Part shown: positions 44,061 through 52,764 of the stretch, in pieces
Layout: every line of letters begins with the position of its first letter
How positions within the stretch are numbered: position 1 is the first letter of the stretch
Assembly (NCBI GenBank): GCA_963575745.1
Contig: CAUYUJ010014604.1
Location: 590,688-654,687 of the forward strand
Direction: 5' to 3'
DNA: 64,000 nucleotides
Origin: Prorocentrum cordatum
Taxonomy: Eukaryota > Sar > Dinophyceae > Prorocentrales > Prorocentraceae
Notes under the pieces: generated by a model
Seen by the model: the letters and a program-made list of their open reading frames with translations, nothing else
The model's database searches: none
What the model was told of the DNA's origin: nothing
Position numbers and translations under genes: made by a program

Positions 44061-45809
44061 CCCTGGCAACAGTATCTTGGCGACAGGTGGGATTGCTGCT
44101 GAGGGAGCGCCCGCAGTCGATGACCAGCCTCCTCCCGAGAAGAGTTCCACGACGCCTCCCCGAGCGGATGGTGGAGGTTATCCCGAGCCTCCTCGCAGCA
44201 TCGAGGGCCAGGAGTTCACGCCGGAGTGCGTGTGCGTGCGGGCCACAGACGGGCGCGTGTTTGCGATCGGCACCGACCCTCCAGCCAGCGCCTCCGAGGC
44301 CATCCCCGTGGCCGACGGTCGACGCGGAGCCCGCCACTTGCAAAGCCTGGGGCTGTCGACGCAGCTGGTTGGCGGCGAGACCCAACAACGCCCCGCTGGG
44401 ACTCTGCCCGCCGCCGTCCCTGGTACTCTCGAAGACCCCTTGCCGGGTAACCACGAACGCGCCTTGCAGTGGCAGGACGTCGAGGCCGTCCGCCAGCTTG
44501 TCGAGATAAGTCCCTTCGTGCTATTCGCCCTCGTTCCCCTGTCAGCGAATCCGCCCGAACGGACAGCGAGCCGCAGCCACTCGCGCCCGAAGGCCGGGCC
44601 ACGCTGAGGAAGGCGACCCCCGTCCTGGCGAAAGAAACGGTGTCTGGCAACGTGCCTGGGCCAGGTGCGACCCGCAGCGCTCCCGCGCTTGACGAAAGTC
44701 ACGCTGCGACAGACGGGGGCGCGCTCGTGGGCGAGGGCGGTCGCGGGTCTGATGGCGAGCGTCAACGGGAGGGGTCTGCCCCCGCTTACCACAGTGCAGC
44801 AGTCCTCTCAGCCCCAGCTGCTGGAGGCGACTCGGCCTTTACTTGGCGGCCAACCGCGCTGCCCGCGCCAACCCGCAAGTCCCCGCCGGACTTCCGTGCA
44901 CCAGTTGCCGCCGCGCCCCGCGAAGCCATAGACGATTCCGGCGGCGGGCCCAACCAGTCAGATCAGTCGCAGAGCAGCGTGCGTGAGCAGCATACGGAGC
45001 AGGAGCCGGAAGAGCCCGATGAGCAGGGGCTGCCGGCCGCCCACGGGGAGGGCGCGGAAGTAACGCCAGCGCAGAAAAGGGAGCACGGGCAAGAACAGGA
45101 ACAGACAACCACCCACCGCCTCACTCCCCTGGCTGACGCCACCTGCCGTGGCCCCTCCCTCCCAGGCAAGGGCGCGAGCTCGAGCGCCGAGGAGCGCCGG
45201 CAGTGCGGCCGGCACGTTCTCCCAGCGCGTCTTCGTGACAGCGGGTGGACGCCCCGCCTAGCCTCTGTGACTGGCCACCCTCCAGTCTCCCCGCTGCCCC
45301 TGGGCCGAAACCTGGCCAGCGGCGCCGACCGCGCTGGCGGGTCGGGCGGGCGGCAGACGGCAGGCGGCGGACGCAGCAGCAGCAGCCGCAGAAGCAGCAG
45401 CAGGCGCCGCGCCGAGGACCAGCCGCTGACCACCCCGCCCCGGGTTGGGGGTCCCGCCGCGCGTCACTGTCCAGAACCTTTAGACCCAGACACGGGACAG
45501 CAGCTATGTAAAACAAAGATCGGCGACATCCAGTGGGACCTCCCCGGGGAGACACCTGGCGAGACGATAAAGCGGCTTCGGGCCTCCCTGGGAGCGAGGT
45601 TCACAGGCGCCTGGCGCGCGTTCGCCCGGCAGCACGCCTTGCCTAGCTGCAAGGGCGCGCTCGACCCGCGGCGGCGCGACCAGCAAACGTGCGTCAACTT
45701 CCTGTCGTCCTTCCGCTGCCGCTTCAACTGTGACGTGCGGGCCATGGGCGACGCACTGGACCTCGGCGTTGACTGGGCGCAGGTGCGGCTTCGGTACCTG
45801 GGTGAGTGA
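44061..45809 (+). CDS. Uncharacterised protein region, two overlapping frames
   Basis: From about 44180 the sequence changes from element modules to ordinary protein: EGQEFTPECVCVRATDGRVF and WQDVEAVRQLVEISPFVLFA in frame 1, stopping at 44607. An overlapping frame opens at 44469 and runs 446 codons to TGA 45807-45809. Its middle is Ser/Gln/Glu-rich disordered sequence; its last ~110 residues are non-repetitive, with CKTKIGDIQWDLPGETPGE, LPSCKGALDPRRRDQQTCVN and LDLGVDWAQVRLRYLGE. The end coincides with GGTGAGTGA, a possible splice donor, so the ORF may continue through an intron. No family was recognised. It may be host sequence carried by the element or an element-specific protein. Confidence 0.45.
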
Positions 45810-46248
45810 CGGCGCGGGCTGGGGGCGCCAGGCGGCGAAGGGCCACGCTGTTCGCCGCGCACCCATGATGGGCCAGAAACAGTGGAAGGTCGTCACCTAA
45901 GCTGCGGGCGCGCCCGCCCTTGCTTCACCTCATTTCACTCTGGCCGCTCCTCCTTCCTATCGGCGTGTGGCATGAGCCCAAGCTATCACATTGCCAGTCG
46001 CCGGGGCTGTCGGCCACCTCCTCTTTTCCCCTTGCCCCCCCCCCCCCCCTGGCTTCCGTTTCCCCCCCCATCTCTGCTTTGGGAAGGACGAGCCGGACCG
46101 AGCGCATTCCGCCCGCGTCCCCGAGAGCTCCCAGCGAGACAGCAGCTTTGATCGACCCAGCAGCCCGGGACGCCCCAAGCGGACGCCTCAGCGCCGTGGT
46201 CGATGAAGCGACCAGTCAACTCCCTGGACATTAGCGGGATGCAGCATA
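45810..46248. repeat. Element-derived spacer
   Basis: 45945-46050 repeats the block GCTATCACATTGCCAGTCGC also found at 40460, 41085 and 41220, followed by a C-run (about 46037-46050). 46125-46225 matches the GACCAGTCAACTCCCTGGAC end of a repeat module. Confidence 0.6.
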
Positions 46249-47262
46249 ATGGATGTAGATGATGGGCCTTCAGCCCTTGGAGCGGCCAGTAATGCAGCAG
46301 AGCGAGCCTTCAGCTCGAGACTCCAACTCGCATCCAGCAACCTCAGAGGCGACGAGCCTTCAGCTCGAGATTCGGAGACGGCACCGGCGGTCCTCTGGAG
46401 TGCTGCCGGGCGGGCGGGCACGAGTGGCGTCGGGAGTCGCCGCGCGCCTGCCGCCCTTCCTGGAGTTGACAGCATCGCACGCGCAGAAAATGGGCCTTCA
46501 GCCCGAGGAGCTCCCAGAGAGACAGCAGCCTTGACCGACCCCGCAGCCTGGGATGCCCCAAGCGGGCCGCTCGGAGCCGAGGGCGATGCATCGAGCAGTC
46601 AACTCCCTGGACACTCCTGGAATTCCGAAGACTTTCGTCAGACACCCGCCCCCCAGTCGGACAGTCGCGGAAGTGACGAGCCTTCAGCTCGAGATACTCG
46701 CTCTGAACGAGCCTTCAGCTCGAGAGCCCAAGGCGCAGGGGGGGCAGCAGAGCGTACATAGAAGACGGGCCTTCAGCCCTCGTGGCGACCTGTGATGCAG
46801 CAGAACGAGCCTTCAGCTCGAGGCTCCGAGGCACAGCCAGCAACCTTTGAGAATAGGGCCTTCAGCTCGAGAATCGGAGACAGTCCCAACGGTCTTCGAG
46901 AGGTGCCGCTGGCAGGTGGCCACGAGCGGCGACGGGAGGCGCCGCTCGCCTGCCGCCGTTCCTGGAGTTGACGATGCTGAGCACGCAGAGAATGGGCCTT
47001 GAGCCCGAGGAGCTCCCAGCGAGACAGCAGCTTGGATCGACCCAGCAGCCTGGGACGCCCCAGGCGGACGCCTCGGCGCCGGGGTCGATGCAACGACCAG
47101 TCAACTCCCTGGACACGCCCGTAATCCCGAAGACTTTCGTCAGCCACCCGCCCCCCAGTCGGACCGTCGGACGTGGCGAGCCTTCCGCTCGAGACTCCCG
47201 CGCTGGACGTGCCTTCCGCTCGAGGGTCCAGGGCGTTCTGGGCACCCGCAGAAGTGACGAGC
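46249..47262 (+). pseudogene. Large element copy 2: two repeat modules
   Basis: The first module (46249-46751) is complete and in frame (MDVDDGPSALGAASNAAERA to AFSSRAQGAGG), ending in a stop because ACATAG replaces GACATAGAA at the module junction. The second (about 46752-47262) is recognisable throughout but needs several frames. It ends with the same tail as the module run at 51.4 kb (a CCTTCCGCTCGAG version of the hairpin word, then GACTTAGAGGG and CCTCGACCCTCCTGGGACTCC), so copies 2 and 3 share this 3' boundary. Confidence 0.6.
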
Positions 47263-48404
47263 CTTCTGCTCAGGATCCAGAAACTGTTCCAGTGGACTTA
47301 GAGGGGGGCGCCGAGGCCGTGACCACGAGGGGAGGCGACCTCGACCCTCCTGGGACTCCTGACGCCCTTCTCCCTGGAGGTACGGGCGCCGACACCTGAG
47401 TCGCGCCCGGCCCCCGCGCAGCAACCTCTCAGGAGAGACTGGCCTTCGTGCCTGCTTGCGGCTTTCTGCCGCCCCCCCTGGCACGCGCACTTCCTGCCTT
47501 TGGATGCAAGTGTGCGTGCCAGTAATATCGTCCACACGGCAATCTCGGTTGCGTGTGGACCCGGGGCCCCTGGCCTCACTGTAGTTGTTTTCACCTGCTA
47601 GGCCCAGCCTGGCGCGCGGTTGTGGGCGATCCGGTGGTTTTCGCTTGTCCATAGATTGCGCCACTCCCTGGATTCTACCAGCTTCTACGGCCTTCAGCCG
47701 TGCCCCCTGGAACGATGTGGCTGTGAGGGACGCGTCTTGGGTATGCGACGGTCCCGTCCCTCGGGTGCTACCATGCGTAGGCGTGTGGGTGGCGCTGGGT
47801 CGCATTGATCGGTGCACTTCTCAGCGACCAACGAGTTCTCACCGTGGGGCTTCGTGCACCTTGCTGCATTCTGACCAGATCGCTGGTCCCTTGGACGCAG
47901 GCGCATCTCAGCAGTAGAAGGTTCTTCCTCGGGCGATTTAGGCTTCCACTCCCTGGATGCGTGTTCTGACGTCGCGACGGTTTGCTGGCGCCGTCAGTTT
48001 ACTTTTCCCGCTGGACTGCGTCGCCAGTGTCAGTCTGCCCATGCCCGTCAGACTCCCTGGATTGACGTCCCGCACGGAAATCGTTCCCTATCTCTGTTCG
48101 TCCGTTTCGTTCACAGTGGGAACGCCTAGCGCGCCATTTCGGCTGCGCTCGGCTCTGCTCGGAGGCTGACCTCTCAGACTCCCTGGGTGCGCCGTTGCGT
48201 GTTCACCTCGGGGGTTGCCCGGCAGACTCCCTGGATTTGCACGCCCTGGCTTCTCAGACGCCCTGGGTTGCCGCTGCCCGCCGCCTGACCGCGGCTCCGC
48301 GCGCGCCCGCCCCCTCGTCGCGGCCGCGGCCCGACCGCGACCGCCTGCCGCTGGCGCTTCCGCCCGCAGCCGTAAAAAAAAAAAAAACGTATTCCCACCA
48401 GGTT
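47263..48404. other. Spacer with dispersed ACTCCCTGGAT words and an A14 run
   Basis: 47263-47400 still matches the element's 51.48-51.62-kb region. From 47400 on no gene is recognisable. ACTCCCTGGAT or a one-base variant recurs at about 47663, 47949, 48052, 48178, 48229 and 48258, and again at 48531. A run of 14 A at 48374-48387 may be the poly(A) end of an inserted copy, directly before the 5' part of element copy 3. Confidence 0.5.
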
Positions 48405-48423
48405 CCGTTGTCCTTGGCTCAAG
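48405..48423 (+). other. Possible degenerate spliced-leader relict
   Basis: CCGTTGTCCTTGGCTCAAG, similar in context to 39022-39040, 165 bp upstream of the first ATG of element copy 3. The leader identity is tentative. Confidence 0.3.
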
Positions 48424-48587
48424 CCGTCTCTGGGCCCCGGCCACTCGGCCGGGTCTCCTAGCTCAAGGGGCCCCCCCTAGGAGTTTTTCGGGCCGCGCGT
48501 TTCCCCCGGGGCCGCGCCGCCATAGCAGACTCCCTGGATTCCTCTTCGTCGGCTACGCGCTGCTGCCTGGCCCAGGTCGGGCTTAGT

Positions 48588-51500
48588 ATGGATGGGCGAC
48601 CGATCGGCGGCGGTCCTGACACCCCTGGTGCGACGATGACCGCGTCGCCAGTCGAGGACCGCGTGGCCAACGGACTGGCAGACTCAAGGCATCCTCACCC
48701 CGGATCACAGGACACCATCCCGCCAGGGCAGCCGTCGCCCCTCGCCCCCTGGGATGTGAATGCTCCCGCCGACGCTGTGTGCACACGAGAACCGATGGCC
48801 TTCAGCCAAACGGGAAGTCGGGGAGATATGTTCAACCCCGCGATACACACTGACATAGCGACCTTCAGTCGCTCCCCTGAATTTGATAACTACAGGCATG
48901 ACGCCCTCCCGCCTAGCTTATCCCCCCCTCTCTCACCCCCACCCTTCCCATGCCCATTGCTGGGCGCCCAATCTCCTTTTCTCCAGGCGGAGCAGGGCAG
49001 AGCTGGATCGCCCGCGGCGATGCCAGGATCATGGGGGGGGCGAGGGCCCCGCTCCAGAACAAGCGAACGCCCCGACGGACCCAGGTTCGCTCGGGCCGCG
49101 TACTGACGATTGGCCGAGGGATGCCCCCGACGACCGACTCAGGGGCCTCAACGACGATGATGGGGGGACTAGGGATTTGGCCCCCCCAGAGGGTGACCGC
49201 GGATGCGTCAGGAGGGGAGGCAGGCAGACGCCTACCCTCGGACCCCACTCGCATCATAGAGGCTTGCGCCTTCACTCCGCCGAACGCCCCCTCCTGGGCG
49301 CTTCTGTGCTGAGAGAAGCAGCCTTCAGCTGCGAATCGGCCAGCCCTGACACCGCGGAGACCCATGCCCACGCCGCGCAGCCGACTTCCCCTGCGGACGT
49401 TGACAGAGGGCCTGACGGCTTTCGCCGCACCCCCGCTGCCCCCCTCGGATGCAGCATGGACATGGAAGATGGGCCTTCAGCCCTTGGAGCGAACTGTGAC
49501 ATAGCAGAACGAGCCTTCAGCTCGAGGCTCCAAGGCACATCTAGCAACCTCAGAGATGACGAGCCTTCAGCTCGAGAGTCGGAGACGGCACCAATGGTCG
49601 TCGGGAGTGCCGCTGGGCATGTGGCCACGAGCGGCGACGGGAGTCGCCGCGCGCCCGCCGCCCTCCCTGGAGTTGACAGCACTGCGCACCTTGAGAACGG
49701 GCCTTCAGCCCGAGGAGCTCCCAGCGAGACAGCAGCGCTGGCCGACCCCGCAGCCTGGGGCGCCCCAAGCGGGCGGCTCGGCGCCGAGGGCGATGCATCG
49801 ACCAGTCAACTCCCTGGGCACTCCTGGAACCCCGAAGACTTTCGTCAGCCGTCCGCCCCCCAGTCGGACAGTCGCGGACGTGACGAGCCTTCAGCTCGAG
49901 ATTCTCATACTGACCGAGCCTTCAGCTCGAGGGTCCAAGGGGTAGCGGGGTGCAGCAGAATGGACATAGAGGATGGGCATTCAGCCCTTGGAGCGATCTG
50001 TGATGCAGCAGAACGAGCCTTCAGCTCGAGACCCCAAGGCGCATCTGGCAACCTCAGAGGTGATGAGCCTTCAGCTCGAGAGTCGGAGACGGCACCAATG
50101 GTCTTCGGGAGTGCCACTGAGTATGTGGCCACGAGCGGCGACAGGAGTCGCCGCGCGCTCGCCGCCCTCCCTGGAGTTGACAGCATTGCGCACCTAGAGA
50201 GCGGGCCGTCAGCCCGAGGAGCTCCCAGCGAGACAGCAGCGCTGGCCGACCCCGCAGCCTGGGGCGCCCCTAGCGGGCTGCTCGGCGCAGAGGGCGATGC
50301 ATCGACCAGTCAACTCCCTGGGCACTCCTGGAACCCCGAAGACTTTCGTCAACCGCCCGCCGCCCAGTCGGATAGTCGCGGACGTGGCGAGCCTTCATCT
50401 CGAGATTCTCATATTGAACGAGCCTTCAGCTCGAGGGTCCAAGGCGTAGTGGGATGCAGCAGAATGGACATAGAAGACGGGCCTTCAGCCCTTGGAGCGA
50501 CCTGTGATACAGCAGAACGAGCCTTCAGCTCGAGACTCCAAGGCACATCTAGCAACCTCAGAGGTGACGAACCTTCAGCCCGAGAAGCGGAGACGGCACC
50601 AGCGGTCCTCGGGAGTGCCGGTGGGCATGTGGCCACGAGCGGCGACGGGAGTCGCTGCGCGCCCGCCGCCCTTCCTGGAGTTGACAGCATCGCGCGCGCA
50701 GAGAATGGGCCTTCAGCCCGGGGAGCTCCCAGTGAGACAGCAGCTTTGACCGACCCCGCAGCCTGGGGCGCCCCGAGCGGGCTGCTCGGAGCCGAGGGTG
50801 ACGCATCGAACAGTCAACTCCCTGGGCATTCCTGGAATCCCGAAGACTTTCGTCAGCCACCCGCCCCCCAGTTGGACAGCCGCGGATGTGACGAGCCTTC
50901 AGCTCGAGATTCTCGCACTGAACGAGCCTTCAGCTTGAGAGCCCAAGGCGCATCGGGATGCAGCAGAATGGACATAGAAGATGGGCCTCCAGCCCTCGTG
51001 GCGACCTTTGATGCAGCAGAGCGAGCCTTCGGCTCGAGGCTCCAAGGCACAGCTGGCAACCTCAGAGATGACGAGCCTTCAGCTCGAGAATAGGAGACGG
51101 CACCAATGGTCGTCGGGAGTGCCGCTGGGCATGTGGCCACGAGCGGCGACGGGAGTCGCCGCGCGCCCGCCGCCGTTCCTGGAGTTGACAGCGCTGCGCA
51201 CGCAGAGAATGGGCCTTCAGCCCGAGGTGCTACCAGCGAGACAGCAGCCTTGATCGACCCCGCAGCCTGGGGCGCCCCAAGCGGGCTGCTCGGCGCCGAG
51301 GTCGATGCAACGACCAGTCAACTCCCTGGACACTCCCGTGACCCCGAAGACTTTCGTCAGCCACCCGCCCCCCATTCGGACAGTCGCGGATGTGACGAGC
51401 CGACAGTTCGAGACTCCCACGCTGAACGAGCCTTCAGCTCGAGGGTCCAAGGCGTACCGGGTAACCGCAGAAGTGGCGAGCCTTCAGCTCAAGATCCAGG

Positions 51501-52764
51501 AACAGTCCCAATGGACTTAGAGAGAGGCGCCGAGGCCGTGATTACGGGCGGAGACGACCTCGACCCTCCTGGGACTCCTAACGCCCGTCTCCCTGAAGGT
51601 ACGGGCGCCGACGCCAGTGTCGCGCCCAGCCCCCACGCAGCAAACCTCACAGAAGAGACTGGCCTTCAGCCAGGAGGAAGAGAGCGAGAGACGGGCGAGC
51701 CTGGTAGCAGTGGCCGCAGAGAGGCGCGCCCTTCCGCTGAGACGATCGACCGTAACCGGCCTTCCCTGGGAGCGACGACTGGGTGGTACACGGGACTGCC
51801 TCGCGCGCCCAACGCTACCAGGCTCTCTGCCGATCCCGCCGTCGGGGCAGGTTCCCTGGGCGATCGGATCGATCGGATCGATCGCACCAGACCTCCGATC
51901 GCCACCGCAGGATCGCCCCGTGCCTCCCCTCCCTCGCCCACCTCCTCCTCTCTCAATTTTTCCCCTCCCGGCCCACCTCCTGGGCTGGGGCGTCTTGGTG
52001 GCCCCCCTGGCGGTCGCGGCCGCGGCGACGAAGATCCGTCTCAAGGTCGGGAACGGGGGCCCCTCCGATGGACGGACAACGGCTCCCCTTTCGTGTTGAG
52101 ATACGTGGGCCACGGAGGTCCCTTCATGGCCGACCCGCCCTCCTACCCATCCCCTGACCTTGCCCTGGAGGAAGAGGTGCGGAGGGAAAACCAGTTTGCC
52201 CCCTCGGAAGCTGAGGGCCCCAGTCAAGCCCAGAGGGGCAGAGGACAATACGCTGCTGACCTCCACGCTCGATGGCTGGACGCCACAGGGCGCGCGAACG
52301 CTGACTGGGCAGCCAGTCGGGAGGCGGACGGGCGCATGTGTGGCCCGCGCGTGGCGGGCGCCAGGGTCACTGGCAGGGGGGGTGCCATGAACGCCCTCCG
52401 CCGTCACCTTGTGCGCATCGACGGTCCTTGGCGCGAGTTCCCCGACCGAGGGGCACCGAGGGCCCCGCGCGAGACCAGCAACCTTGAGCTCCTCGCGCAC
52501 CATGCGTGGAGGGGGCACCGCCCAGGCCACCCGGGCTTGCGAGCAGGCAGCCCCATGCGTGTGGCTCCAGCAGAAGCCGCCCTCCCTGGACTTGGTTCGC
52601 AGCGCGCCACTTCAGCCCCGACCCTTGCTATCCTGGACGTCTGCTGGCTCGTCTGGTCCGTCACTGGAGGAGACTATGAGGGGCGTCTTGGGGGAGTGCA
52701 ACCAGACCCGATGCAGGTCCTTGCCCTTCGCTTTGCGAGCATCACCCATGACCCCAGTATATGA
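48588..52764 (+). pseudogene. Element copy 3: repeat-module ORF, lightly damaged
   Basis: It begins at ATG 48588 (MDGRPIGGGPDTPGATMTAS), homologous to the segment at 41.93 kb. Comparison with copy 1 shows two frame changes between about 48940 and 49030. From 49030 a single frame carries a Pro-rich linker, AAFSCE, and then four exact 168-residue modules (49456-51471). A TAG at 51091-51093 interrupts the fourth; in the other modules the codon is TCG, so one base change explains it. The same frame then continues through a basic Pro/Arg region (51.65-52.1 kb) and a non-repetitive part (LHARWLDATGRANADWAASR; MNALRRHLVRIDGPWREFP) to TGA 52762-52764. The repeat part is Ser/Ala/Pro/Gly-rich and probably disordered. 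No known domain. Confidence 0.6.
49456..51471 (+). repeat. Four tandem 504-bp (168-codon) modules
   Basis: ATGGACAT-GA(A/G)GA(T/C)GGGC starts the units at exactly 49456, 49960, 50464 and 50968: period 504 bp each time, with no indels. Identity between units is high; differences are scattered substitutions. Each module has the order GPSALGA, RAFSSR, EPSARE, SGDGSRRAPAALPGVDS, GPSARGAPSETAA, TSQLPGH, NPEDFRQ, EPSARDS, RAFSSRVQG. Worn copies lie at 40.66, 41.43, 42.72, 43.21, 46.25 and 46.75 kb. Confidence 0.95.

Larger units (their letters stand above)
40673..51673 (+). repeat. Family of ~50 short hairpins with CTTCA loop
   Basis: The invariant part is GC-CTTCA-GC; the flanking bases differ between sites but remain complementary. 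Examples: CGAGC/GCTCG (40672-40686 and many), GGGC/GCCC (many), TTGGC/GCCAA (42089-42103), GCGAC/GTCGC (42152-42166), AGCGAC/GTCGCT (48857-48873), GCAGC/GCTGC (42700-42714), ACGGC/GCCGT (47687-47701) and CTGGC/GCCAG (51659-51673). The GAGC version is translated as EPSARE in some places and as RAFSSR in others within the same ORF, so protein selection cannot explain its conservation. The hairpins could act in RNA packaging or priming, or be tiny palindromic insertions. Confidence 0.85.

Noticed and set aside
49456-51471. CRISPR-like array
   Set aside because: The repeat unit is 504 bp and coding, and the 16-mers are unevenly spaced hairpins with no unique spacers; the genome is eukaryotic.
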